DNA of 49,168 nucleotides from a virus, in the IMG/VR virus record IMGVR_UViG_3300031576_000074, positions 1-49,168 of that record; one strand, given 5' to 3'. The number at the start of each line of letters is the position of its first letter. Within the stretch, counting starts at the first letter, position 1. This document shows, in pieces, positions 30,460 through 37,772 of this stretch. The notes below the pieces were generated by a model. It had not been told where the DNA came from, ran no database searches, and worked only from the letters and a program-made list of their open reading frames with translations. Position numbers and translations under genes: made by a program.

Positions 30460-30728
30460 CCTAGGAGGTATATGGCAGACCTCTTGCGTTTGCGCTCTCT
30501 GTAGCTTCGTTGCCTTTCGGCATTGGATTTTCTATGATCTGTTTCATTTCTATGCTTCTCTTTCCATTTCCTTTGCCGTTCGTTGTTGGTCATGGGTATT
30601 TTACGTCCACATGTAGGGCAGACTTTAGATGTGAAAGCGTAACGCAAAGTTCGGCCTCCTCTAGCTATGAAAGCGTAACACGATTCAACTTCGTTTGAAC
30701 TATAACATAGTGCGTTAGGGGTAGACAA
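30441..30728 (-). CDS. Small basic zinc-finger protein
   Basis: The 95-aa frame begins at TTG 30728 with no clear ribosome binding site. CYAFIARGG...CPTCGRK gives a possible zinc site. The C-terminal half is very basic: NERQRKWKEKHRNETDHRKSNAERQRSYRERKRKR. The segment SNAERQRSYRERK resembles PSNADKQRAFRLRR of the protein at 32175, a motif often seen near the start of small DNA-binding phage proteins. Likely DNA-binding. Confidence 0.5.
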   Translation of the reverse strand: MSTPNALCYSSNEVESCYAFIARGGRTLRYAFTSKVCPTCGRKIPMTNNERQRKWKEKHRNETDHRKSNAERQRSYRERKRKRSAIYLLGVYEQF

Positions 30729-30832
30729 TAATTTTCAAACCAAACTTGCTTCAACTACAATTCCGATATCCAATTATGAATAGATCTCAACCTCAATATA
30801 CCCCCCCCTTTACAAATGAGCTTCTATGGTGT

Positions 30833-30852
30833 ATGCTTTAAGCCTAAAGCAT
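30833..30852. repeat. 20-bp perfect hairpin, copy 2 of the element at 21364
   Basis: It is identical to 21364-21383 (8-bp stem, AGCC loop) but is not followed by a T-run. It sits upstream of the gene at 30728 in the leftward direction. Confidence 0.7.
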
Positions 30853-30866
30853 CGTACTTCAAATCC

Positions 30867-30904
30867 TCTCAATCAAACTTCAATCTTTCTCAATCAAACT
30901 TCAA
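30867..30904. repeat. 17-bp direct repeat TCTCAATCAAACTTCAA, two copies
   Basis: Exact copies lie at 30867-30883 and 30888-30904, 21 bp apart (two helical turns), in a non-coding gap. Related TTCAA strings occur around them. Possible binding sites. Confidence 0.65.
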
Positions 30905-30971
30905 ATCTCTTCCCGTTTTTTAGCCTTGCTTTTGAGGGCACAAAGAGACCCCAGGTGTCCCTCTCTTCTCC

Positions 30972-31160
30972 CTATCCTCTGAAGCTCTCGATATGGATGC
31001 AGCCGAGCTGGTCGATGCCGATGAAGCCGATCATCTCGTCCTCTGCGCAACGCAGGCCCATGGGGACGTGCGTGCCGCCGATGGAGCTGAAGCTCCCGGC
31101 GCAGGCTAGACCGACCGCCATGAGCGCCAGAGCAATGATGAATGCTGCTATGGATCTCAT
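30972..31160 (-). CDS. Small exported protein, lipoprotein-like signal
   Basis: ATG 31160 gives a hydrophobic signal region MRSIAAFIIALALMAVGLAC followed by AGSFSSIGG. Cys20 after Leu-Ala suggests lipid attachment, although the lipobox (GLAC) is not canonical. The 62-aa product is GC-rich in codon use. Its start lies 1 nt after the stop of a 28-codon ORF, so translation is probably coupled. Possible superinfection-exclusion or lysis-related lipoprotein; not proven. Confidence 0.5.
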   Translation of the reverse strand: MRSIAAFIIALALMAVGLACAGSFSSIGGTHVPMGLRCAEDEMIGFIGIDQLGCIHIESFRG

Positions 31161-31161
31161 C

Positions 31162-31248
31162 TTAGTAGTCGCGATGTCGTTGAGAACGGATAGGCATGCA
31201 GCAGGTGCCACCCAGCAGCGAATGGATGCGGTCTGTGTGCGGTTCCAT
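31162..31248 (-). CDS. 28-aa ORF coupled to the lipoprotein-like gene
   Basis: ATG 31248 has an excellent ribosome binding site (AAGGAGGAGAAC), and the frame runs 28 codons (MEPHTDRIHSLLGGTCC...) to a TAA one base before the next ATG. It is either a small protein or a leader that delivers ribosomes to the lipoprotein-like gene. Confidence 0.4.
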   Translation of the reverse strand: MEPHTDRIHSLLGGTCCMPIRSQRHRDY

Positions 31249-31290
31249 GTTCTCCTCCTTCTGGGGGGAGAGGGGACACCTGGGGGTCGC

Positions 31291-31314
31291 TGGGCCTGGG
31301 CCTGGGCCTGGGCC
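31291..31314. repeat. Four tandem copies of TGGGCC
   Basis: A perfect hexanucleotide array (four units, 24 bp) lies inside copy 2 of the GC-rich repeat. It lies in the gap between the 28-aa ORF and the gene at 31328. Such arrays can vary by slippage. Confidence 0.8.
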
Positions 31315-31327
31315 TCGCGGGAGGTGG

Positions 31328-31651
31328 TTACTTGGCGGTTGTTGCCTTGCTGCGCGCTATGCTAGGCGTGCCGCCTGCGGCCTTGAAAGCGGTCCGTGCC
31401 GCAGCGTAGGCCGTGTACAGTACGACCATGGCTGGCGTGTAGATTTCGGCCGCTTCGGCCGTACCACGCTTGCCACCATTGGTGATGAAAGCCCACCACG
31501 CCTTGGCTGCGCTAGGTGTCCATACGACCAGCCAGGCGGCTTGGGCCTTCTCGAAGGCCGTCTGTAGCTGGGCCAGCGTAGGTGCTGGCGCTGCGGCCTT
31601 TTCATTGTTACTGGTTTCTTCCTTGGGCTTTGCTGGTGCTCGGGTTGTCAT
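31328..31651 (-). CDS. Alanine-rich helical protein, 107 aa
   Basis: ATG follows CGAAAGGAGAACAAC. The first 25 residues are Pro/Ala/Lys/Glu-rich and disordered. The rest is Ala-rich helix with regular Trp (LQTAFEKAQAAWLVVW, AKAWWAFITNG, VVLYTAYAAARTAFKAAGG). It is GC-rich and flanked by the inverted repeats described at 30947-31704. Unknown function; possibly a small structural or inhibitor protein acquired as a cassette. Confidence 0.55.
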   Translation of the reverse strand: MTTRAPAKPKEETSNNEKAAAPAPTLAQLQTAFEKAQAAWLVVWTPSAAKAWWAFITNGGKRGTAEAAEIYTPAMVVLYTAYAAARTAFKAAGGTPSIARSKATTAK

Positions 31652-32174
31652 GTTGTTCTCCTTTCGAGAGATGGCAGCCCAGGCCCAGCGACCCCTAGGT
31701 GTCCTTGTCTTATTTGGGATTGGATACCCACAGCCCGCTTTGGGCTACGTTCGGAGCCGCCTACTCCGCGACTGACTTGGGTCGCCACGCCTGTCTGTCC
31801 TTCGCTCCACAGGAGCTACGCCTAGCATAACCTCCGTTACGTAACTGCGCTACGGTGGTTATACCTATAGGGGCTACAGTATTTTCACCTATAGGGTCCC
31901 AAATCCCTAAGCGGGCTGTAAAAAGGGGGGCGATGACTCACTTATGAGGATAAAAATTTAAAATCTTAACCGTAACGTAACCCTATAAATCGCCCGTAAG
32001 CTATAGCTTTAAACCCTTTATTATTGTCGTATTTCGTAAGAATATCATAAAAATCGGGGAATTTTGAGGTAATTTAAACATAACGTAACCTTTACACCTA
32101 TATATTCTTAGGGTACACTTGTTGTAAAGGGGCTACTACAGGTTAATGCTACGAAGTTCATTATGCTTTAGCTA
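31652..32174. promoter_or_regulatory. Divergent intergenic region with phased repeats
   Basis: This gap of about 520 bp separates leftward and rightward transcription and has no gene. It holds a GC-rich half next to the 31651 gene and an AT-rich half. Repeats include ACCTATAGGG at 31863 and 31887, the palindrome GTTACGTAAC at 31836, and TAACGTAACC at 31973 and 32081. TATGCT at 32162-32167 lies 7 nt before the ATG at 32175. It is a plausible early/late control region or origin. Confidence 0.5.
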
Positions 32175-32375
32175 ATGCCACAACCACGGCTATATCCTAG
32201 TAATGCTGATAAGCAACGAGCTTTTCGCTTACGTCGTACTGCCCGCCTAAAGGAGCTAGAAGCTACTTTAACGGAACTTTTAAAAGTGGCAGAAAATTTG
32301 CGGGAATTTGTGGAAAAGCTTCAGGATGAGGTTCAGCAGTGCCCAGCAACACAGTGGCATACAAGGGATCCTTGA
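32175..32375 (+). CDS. Small coiled-coil DNA-binding-like protein, 66 aa
   Basis: The product begins MPQPRLYPSNADKQRAFRLRR, a basic motif shared with the protein at 30441, and continues with a continuous coiled coil (LKELEATLTELLKVAENLREFVEKLQDEV). The form is like a mini bZIP: basic segment then leucine-rich helix. A -10-like TATGCT 7 nt upstream suggests a leaderless message. It opens the rightward late operon and may regulate it. Confidence 0.55.
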   Translation: MPQPRLYPSNADKQRAFRLRRTARLKELEATLTELLKVAENLREFVEKLQDEVQQCPATQWHTRDP

Positions 32376-32416
32376 AATAAGAATTTTATGAACATTTGTC
32401 GCGGAAAGTTGGGAAA

Positions 32417-33136
32417 ATGATGATAATCCCCACGAAGATGAAGATGGTAGCCAGAACTATCGAGACCCCTACAAACCTTTATCTGCCACGTTACTATCAA
32501 GCAAAACGATTATGGCAAGCAACTAAAACTAAGGGGGCAATTTGTAAAGATTGCGGTGGTAGATGCACCTATATATCTATTCGCTGCAGGGCTTGTGACA
32601 ATAATGCTCATCGAACACCGGCTAATGCTAAAGCAAGAGATTTACTGCAAGGCCCTGTAAAGCTTACCGATACAGCAATAGCCGAGCAGGTGGGTTTGAG
32701 CCGTGAGCGTATAAGGCAAATACGCAGCGCGTTGGGTGTAGCTACCCGGCGGCAGCCTAATACACTTATTAGCTGGCCTTGCCCCAGCTGCGGCGGTACT
32801 GTGGAGATGTATACAAATCAGCGCAATCGCCGCCAAACGGCTTGGTGTAGGCAATGTGCTTTTAAGATGGCGGGGGCCGCTAGGCGTAAGCCCTTAGTGC
32901 CCGTTATCTGTATGGATTGTGGAGCCGAACGCATTTATAAGGGGCGTCATAATGCCCTAACCGCGAACAAGAATCCTCCTAAACGTTGTAACCATTGCCA
33001 CGGTAAATGGATACAGGCCAGCCACCAGCCCATAACCCATTGTAAATGGGGGCATGAATTTACGCCAGAAAATACATATACCTATAATAATTCTCGTCAT
33101 TGTAAAGAGTGTGCTAAAAGGCGCAAGAGTGGTTAG
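32417..33136 (+). CDS. HTH plus zinc-ribbon regulator, paralog of 10908-11498
   Basis: The frame starts at ATG 32417; TTG 32396 is possible. A leading zinc site (CKDCGG...CRACD) is followed by an HTH (LTDTAIAEQVGLSRERIRQIRSALG), close to sigma-70 region 4.2, then RRQPNTLISWPCPSCGG shared with the paralog, further CxxC pairs, and a C-terminal CKWGHEFTPENTYTYNN..HCKECAKRRK finger often seen in phage proteins. It probably binds promoter DNA or RNA polymerase to control late genes. An ATG-initiated 10-codon mini-ORF ends at its start (ATGA). Confidence 0.6.
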   Translation: MMIIPTKMKMVARTIETPTNLYLPRYYQAKRLWQATKTKGAICKDCGGRCTYISIRCRACDNNAHRTPANAKARDLLQGPVKLTDTAIAEQVGLSRERIRQIRSALGVATRRQPNTLISWPCPSCGGTVEMYTNQRNRRQTAWCRQCAFKMAGAARRKPLVPVICMDCGAERIYKGRHNALTANKNPPKRCNHCHGKWIQASHQPITHCKWGHEFTPENTYTYNNSRHCKECAKRRKSG

Positions 33137-33137
33137 A

Positions 33138-33638
33138 ATGATAATCCCCCGTAAAGCGGTAATTGAAAGCAATCTTATCGAGGGCATTACTGCTGTAGAT
33201 GGAGATCCTTTGCTAGATAATCACTTGCTAGCCGCTCGTCTTGTTGATATTGCGGCTGTTGAAGGGGAACTTGCTCATCCTCGCGTACTTCACGCGGTAC
33301 TTTTCAAAGACACACCGCTTCCACAAGGCAGTGTTCCTGGAGACTACCGCCATTGCGCTGTGCGTGTTGGCAATTATTATCCTCCTCCGGCAGCAGAGAT
33401 TAAAGGTTACATGGAGATGTGGTGGAGCCTTACTTTAGACGATAAGCCGTGGAGCAGTCATGCTCATTTTGAGGCGATACATCCTTTTATAGATGGTAAC
33501 GGTAGGGTGGGCCGCTTAGTATTTTGGAATCAACAATTGCTGCGGGAAGAACCGTTGGAGATTATTATGTCTGCGGATAGATTCTCGTATTATGAGAGGC
33601 TTGAAGAGTGGAGAAAGATAAACTTTGAGAATATCTAA
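33138..33638 (+). CDS. Fic-domain protein (AMP/NMP-transferase) with autoinhibitory motif
   Basis: The 166-aa protein has the full Fic core HPFIDGNGRVGR (115-126, catalytic H115) preceded by SSHAHFEAI, and the flap PGDYR (67-71). At the N-terminus, S11-N-L-I-E15-G16 matches the inhibitory helix motif (S/T)xxxE(G/N), with Glu expected to block ATP gamma-phosphate binding. Fic enzymes transfer AMP or other phosphoryl groups to Ser, Thr or Tyr of proteins. A phage copy might modify a host target or gate a phage function. ATG 33138 follows the regulator by one base. Confidence 0.85.
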   Translation: MIIPRKAVIESNLIEGITAVDGDPLLDNHLLAARLVDIAAVEGELAHPRVLHAVLFKDTPLPQGSVPGDYRHCAVRVGNYYPPPAAEIKGYMEMWWSLTLDDKPWSSHAHFEAIHPFIDGNGRVGRLVFWNQQLLREEPLEIIMSADRFSYYERLEEWRKINFENI

Positions 33639-33819
33639 GTGTACCCACCGCTATGTGCTTCCGCAACTGCCGTTGGGAGGAAGCTATAAAGGTATTTGCC
33701 GCCGTTGTGGAGACTGTAAGATGTTTCCATTGGAGCCAGAAACACCATTTTCTATAAAAGGCCGTTTTGTTAAGGCTCGTAAACAAGCTGTCGCAGCTAA
33801 AAGGAATGTTATACTGTAG
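33625..33819 (+). CDS. Small zinc-binding protein, 64 aa
   Basis: TTG 33625 overlaps the end of the Fic gene. The product has C-x-H...CRRCGDC, a Cys/His zinc site, and a basic C-terminus (FVKARKQAVAAKRN). Phages often encode such a gene just before the large terminase. Specific role unknown. Confidence 0.5.
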   Translation: MRISKCTHRYVLPQLPLGGSYKGICRRCGDCKMFPLEPETPFSIKGRFVKARKQAVAAKRNVIL

Positions 33820-33822
33820 GGT

Positions 33823-35559
33823 GTGACCACCCCTACTACTCCTCCCTCTACGGGCAAACCTTTCTACGTTGAGCGCGAGCTGGAAGAGCTCGTACTGCTC
33901 CGTACTCGCCAAGCCCTGCGGCTACGACGGTTAGAAGAGCAAAAGCCTCGCTTGCCCATTATTGAGTGGGCCGAAAAGCATTTTTATATTGCTGAAACTG
34001 GCAACCCCATAGTTTTCCAGCCTCACCAGCGAGCAATACTCAAAGCTGCCTTCACACGCGGTAAAGATCGCCATTTTCCATATCGCCTTGTTGTTCTTAG
34101 CAGTATTAAAAAGTCTGGGAAAACGGCTCTAGCGGCGGCTATTGTGCGCTGGTTCGCTGAGGAGCAAACACGTTTTGGTGAAATTTGTTGCTTGGGTAAT
34201 GATCAGCGGCAAGCCAGAGAGCGTAGCTACGAAAAGGCAGCCGAAAGTATACGACTTACTCCAGGCTTTAAGCACAGGGGTAGCGACGGCATGTTAAAAG
34301 AGCGTTGGCTGGTACAAGCCCATCGTATGCTTTGTCTTACCACGGGCAGTAAGGTAGAGGCGCTAAGCGTTGATGCTCGTGGAGAGGCAGGCGCAAACCC
34401 CGATTTGACCGTTTGGACCGAACTCTGGGGATTTGAGATGCCGGAGGCCGTGAAGTTCTTCCACGAGATGACCCCGCCGCCTACAAAGCCCGACAGTATA
34501 AGGCTTATAGAAACCTACGCAGGTTTTGACGGTGAGAGCCTACTGTTGCGGGAGCATTTTGATTTAGGAAAAGCTGGTCGGCAGCTTACGGCGGGCGAGC
34601 TAGCCGAAATGAGCAATGAGCCCATAGGAGTGTTTGTCGAAGCCAGCCAACCCAACGATCTAGTGCCAATTTGGGTAAATGAGAGCGCCGGTATGTTCAT
34701 GTATTGGGATAGTGGCCTATTGGCACGGCGGATGCCCTGGCAAAAAGGTGAAATAGGCGAGCGATATTATGTAGAGGAAGAGAAGAAGTTACCTGTCCCC
34801 ACGTTCCATCGCTTACATATGAATGAGTGGGTGGGGGGTGAAAGTGAATTCCTGCCTATTAGTGCTTGGGATAATTGTAAGGAAAATCTCCCCTTCTTGG
34901 AGCCTGGAGATAAAACCCCCGCTGTGTTAGCGGTGGACGCGGCTACAACAGGGGATTGCTTTGGTATTGTGCTTATCACAAGGCACCCCGACCGTCCACA
35001 GGATCCGGCGATTCGTAATTGCCGTAAATGGGACCCTAAAGAACGTGGCGGCAAGATAGATTATGATGAGCCTGAGGCATTTATTCGCACCTTAGTACAC
35101 GGCGGCTGTTTACGCGGCCATCCGCAATATCCTCCTTTCCGTAAGCCCGCTGCAGAGTGTAATCATACTTTACGTGCCTATGGCTGTGAAGTATGTTGTC
35201 AGGCTTGCGCGAGTAATGATCTTGTGGCCCCTTACAATATAATTGAAGTCGCCTACGACCCCTATCAATTAGAGAGTATGATGGGAAGGCTGTATAAAGA
35301 GGCGGTTAATGCTCAGCCCTTTAACCAGATGAGGGAACGGAACATAGCAGATAGTCAATTGTATGATGTGATAATTCAGCGGCGTTTGGCTCATGATGGA
35401 AACCCTGCGCTACGTGAGCATGTACTTAACTGCGCTGCTCGTGTTAGCAAGGATGAAGACAGTAAATTGAGATTGATTAAAAAGGATCCTGGGCGCAAGA
35501 TAGATCTGGCTGTGGCAAGCAGTATGGGGATCCGCCGTTGTTTGTATCTCTTAATCTAA
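33823..35559 (+). CDS. Terminase large subunit
   Basis: In this 578-aa protein, the ATPase has LVVLSSIKKSGKTALAAA (Walker A about 93-101) and PDLTVWTELWGF, with Walker B Asp replaced by the WTE form seen in some terminases. The coupling strand SIRLIETYAG follows. The nuclease half has VLAVDAATTGDCFGIVLI (first Asp), EVAYDPYQLESMM (second) and GRKIDLAVASSMGI (third), the RNase H-fold of TerL. It cuts and packages the genome into proheads. GTG start 7 nt after TATACT (33810-33815), so perhaps leaderless. The putative small subunit is at 17280. Confidence 0.92.
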   Translation: MTTPTTPPSTGKPFYVERELEELVLLRTRQALRLRRLEEQKPRLPIIEWAEKHFYIAETGNPIVFQPHQRAILKAAFTRGKDRHFPYRLVVLSSIKKSGKTALAAAIVRWFAEEQTRFGEICCLGNDQRQARERSYEKAAESIRLTPGFKHRGSDGMLKERWLVQAHRMLCLTTGSKVEALSVDARGEAGANPDLTVWTELWGFEMPEAVKFFHEMTPPPTKPDSIRLIETYAGFDGESLLLREHFDLGKAGRQLTAGELAEMSNEPIGVFVEASQPNDLVPIWVNESAGMFMYWDSGLLARRMPWQKGEIGERYYVEEEKKLPVPTFHRLHMNEWVGGESEFLPISAWDNCKENLPFLEPGDKTPAVLAVDAATTGDCFGIVLITRHPDRPQDPAIRNCRKWDPKERGGKIDYDEPEAFIRTLVHGGCLRGHPQYPPFRKPAAECNHTLRAYGCEVCCQACASNDLVAPYNIIEVAYDPYQLESMMGRLYKEAVNAQPFNQMRERNIADSQLYDVIIQRRLAHDGNPALREHVLNCAARVSKDEDSKLRLIKKDPGRKIDLAVASSMGIRRCLYLLI

Positions 35560-35560
35560 A

Positions 35561-35821
35561 ATGACTTTTCCAGCGCGGCCAGTTAAGAAAGCGGGCAGGG
35601 TAGTGGCTGTGCTTGAGACCAACAACTCTGCAATAGATTGGCCAGAGGGGAAGAGATATATTCACGGTCATTATGAATTTTCAGTTTATAAATTGCGTTG
35701 GGGTAGCGATCATATAAACATGACTAGTTGGTTGCCCGAGCTTGTAAATGGTTGTGGCAAGAAACGCAACTACCACTTTTGTTGGATTAGCAAAGATATG
35801 GCTAGGATCCGTGCCACTTAA
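35561..35821 (+). CDS. Hypothetical protein, 86 aa
   Basis: ATG one base after the terminase stop. AGRVVAVLETNNSAIDWPEG and YIHGHYEFSVYKLRW form beta strands; there is no recognised motif apart from two cysteines. It may be a terminase-associated accessory protein by position only. Confidence 0.5.
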   Translation: MTFPARPVKKAGRVVAVLETNNSAIDWPEGKRYIHGHYEFSVYKLRWGSDHINMTSWLPELVNGCGKKRNYHFCWISKDMARIRAT

Positions 35822-35963
35822 AACTTGCCAAGCCTGTTGGGGCCGTATGGTGCGTGTAGGAAGATCCTATGAATGCCGAAATCCAAAGTGTAGTGGTAAG
35901 ATAGCTAAGCCTCGCGTTAAGTCTCCCAAAGAAAAGGCATTGAGTGTCTTTAAAGGAAGGTAA
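35811..35963 (+). CDS. 50-aa zinc ribbon, paralog of 7031-7120
   Basis: GTG 35811 overlaps the previous gene by 11 bp and gives VPLKTCQACWGRMVRVGR then SYECRNPKCSGKI. The start codon, frame and residues match the 29-aa peptide at 7031-7120, which ends where this one gains a basic tail (KPRVKSPKEKALSVFKGR). The pair supports translation of both. Confidence 0.65.
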   Translation: MPLKTCQACWGRMVRVGRSYECRNPKCSGKIAKPRVKSPKEKALSVFKGR

Positions 35964-35966
35964 GTC

Positions 35967-37037
35967 ATGACACCCTATCCCATCAGAGTCGGCCTCGTGA
36001 TTCCGAGCGACCGCACAACCCTTTACGATATGGCGAAGGCTGCTGACTTCGTGGAGCTCACTATGGCGAAGTTCAAGACTTGGATCGAGCGCGAGTGTGG
36101 CATAACCTTCGAGTGGCTCTTCTTCAGCCGCGTTGCGGATAAGACGGCAGCGGAGATCGCGCCCATCCAAGACGCTTGCGGCCAGGGGGCGGACGGCAAT
36201 CAGGTCTGGTTGCAGTGGTGGAAGGTCGGTCCCGAGTGGGGCAACGACGCAACAGCGCCTCACTTTATCGCCCGCCGACACTTCGGCTATGTGGTAAATG
36301 GTGGAGGCTTCGCGGGCGGAGGCTGGATGCAGCTCTGGCGCGATCCCGTGACAGGCGCACGGTACCAACTGATCAAGTCTGCGGACGGAGTGACGGACAT
36401 TCTGGTACAGGAAGCAACAACGATTCAGTACACCGGCTCATGGGAGGGCTTGGAGTTGCTGGACGATCACGGCGACGCCCTGCTGGGTGATTGGGGGCTG
36501 CACTACGCCGTGACGGGCAACCCTGATCCCTGTTGCGTCGGCTACTACGGCTCCGGCTTCTGCTCTCCCCGAGAGGAACATGCTTTTGGCCACGAGGCCC
36601 TCCACGCCTTTGGCTGCGACCCGCACCATCCGTATGTTGGCCTGGGCGACGCGCTCTCAGCGGCGCAGAAGAGCGACATTATCGCGCACAACAAGCAGTT
36701 TCTCGTACCGCTCGCGGTGCCCCCCACTCCACCCCCGCCAATGCCCCCGAATCCGCCGCCTGGGCCGTCGATTGTCTCGCTAGCCGTGAGTCCGTCAAAG
36801 CTGAAGCTCCACAAGGGTGCTCAGCGGTTTCTTACGGTGACGGCCACGTATTTGGACGGAACGACCGTCTTCGCAACACAAGTCGCAGCGTGGTCGTCCA
36901 GCGATCCACTTGTCGCTATCGTTGAGCAAGGCATGGTCGTTGCGCGCAACCTGGGCATCGCTACCATCGCTGCGCTTTACGGCGGTCTGGAGGCTCGCTG
37001 TTCAGTCACAGTGACACGTTGGGGACGGAGGACGTAA
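35967..37037 (+). CDS. Zincin metalloprotease-like protein with C-terminal Ig-like (Big2) domain
   Basis: The 356-aa protein has AFGHEALHAFGCDPHH: H209-E210-x-x-H213 with G216 and D218/H220, close to the metzincin pattern HExxHxxGxxH/D. Upstream are long beta stretches with VVNGGGFAGGGWM. A Pro-rich hinge (about 252-270) leads to a Big2-type domain (IVSLAVSPSKLKLHKG ... VAIVEQGMVVARNLGIATI). Codon use is sharply more GC-rich than both neighbours. It may be a virion-borne protease for host surface proteins or head maturation; the context (between terminase and portal) does not decide. Confidence 0.65.
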   Translation: MTPYPIRVGLVIPSDRTTLYDMAKAADFVELTMAKFKTWIERECGITFEWLFFSRVADKTAAEIAPIQDACGQGADGNQVWLQWWKVGPEWGNDATAPHFIARRHFGYVVNGGGFAGGGWMQLWRDPVTGARYQLIKSADGVTDILVQEATTIQYTGSWEGLELLDDHGDALLGDWGLHYAVTGNPDPCCVGYYGSGFCSPREEHAFGHEALHAFGCDPHHPYVGLGDALSAAQKSDIIAHNKQFLVPLAVPPTPPPPMPPNPPPGPSIVSLAVSPSKLKLHKGAQRFLTVTATYLDGTTVFATQVAAWSSSDPLVAIVEQGMVVARNLGIATIAALYGGLEARCSVTVTRWGRRT

Positions 37038-37042
37038 AGCCT

Positions 37043-37744
37043 ATGGACGCTGAACACGCGCTAGGTCGTCTTTATGCTCCCGACCCACGGGATAGCCGTT
37101 ACCCTTTGCGTTTAGGTCTTCAAGCTCTCCCCCCTCCTGTAGAGTTGCCGGTTAATCGCTACTGGCGTGTTGGTAGGCCCGTGCTGGACCAAAACGGCTA
37201 TCCGCACTGTGTTGCCTACGCTTGGAAGCAGTGGCTTATGGCGAGCCCATTGCGCCAAGGGCATAAAGTTAACGAAGAGAAAATATACCGCGAGGCCCAG
37301 CTATTGGATGAGTGGCCAGGTGAAAATTATGATGGCACCAGTGTCCGCGCTGGGGCTAAAGTATTGCAGCAACGAAAGTATATTTCAAATTACCTTTGGG
37401 CTACTACAATAGCCGAAGTAAAGCAGTGGATATTAGCTTATGGACCAGTGGTGGCGGGTACCAATTGGTATGCCGCTATGAGTAACCCTTACCTAAGTAA
37501 GCGAGGCGAAACCTATGGCTATTGGGTTAAGCCCGAAGGGGCACTTCTTGGAGGACACGCTTTTGCGCTGACGGGCTACTCTCTAATTCGTAAAGCCTTT
37601 AGAGGTCTCAATAGTTGGGGGCTTGCTTGGGGCGAAGAGGGTAAGTTTTGGATAGCCGAGGAGCATTTAGAACAGTTAATGTTGGAAGATGGAGAGGTTT
37701 GTACTGCGACGGAGCTTAAAATTTTGCCCAATAATGTAGTATAA
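37043..37744 (+). CDS. Papain-like (C1 family) cysteine peptidase
   Basis: The 233-aa protein has the papain layout: Q50 (oxyanion) and C56 in LDQNGYPHCVAYAW, H172 in GGHAFALTGY, and N190 in GLNSWGLAWGEEGKFWI, the classic NSWG block. There is no signal peptide. ATG 37043 is chosen over TTG 37019, which lies inside the previous gene. It may process structural proteins, act in lysis or entry, or be a virion component. Papain-like enzymes are rare at this position. Confidence 0.85.
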   Translation: MDAEHALGRLYAPDPRDSRYPLRLGLQALPPPVELPVNRYWRVGRPVLDQNGYPHCVAYAWKQWLMASPLRQGHKVNEEKIYREAQLLDEWPGENYDGTSVRAGAKVLQQRKYISNYLWATTIAEVKQWILAYGPVVAGTNWYAAMSNPYLSKRGETYGYWVKPEGALLGGHAFALTGYSLIRKAFRGLNSWGLAWGEEGKFWIAEEHLEQLMLEDGEVCTATELKILPNNVV

Positions 37745-37772
37745 TAATATCGTCCTCTATTCCTGTGTGTGG

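Larger units (their letters stand above)
30947..31704. repeat. Three related GC-rich repeats in alternating orientation flanking two small genes
   Basis: Copy 1 (30947-30965, minus) and copy 2 (31268-31288, plus) share GACACCTGGGG with flanking similarity. Copy 2 and copy 3 (31677-31704, minus) form a 28-bp inverted repeat with one mismatch (31274-31301 against 31677-31704), including GGTCGCTGGGCCTGGGC. The genes at 31160/31248 and 31651 lie between the copies, like small cassettes. Confidence 0.65.

Noticed and set aside
30826-31365. Long plus-strand open frame across the small-gene cassettes
   Set aside because: No ribosome binding site, Ser/Pro/Met-rich shadow of the minus-strand genes, and it crosses repeats and a hairpin.
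37740-37745. TATAAT overlapping the stop of the papain-like protease gene as a promoter
   Set aside because: It is followed within 30 bp by a strong terminator, so it could only make a tiny RNA. The portal -10 at 37827 explains the operon better.
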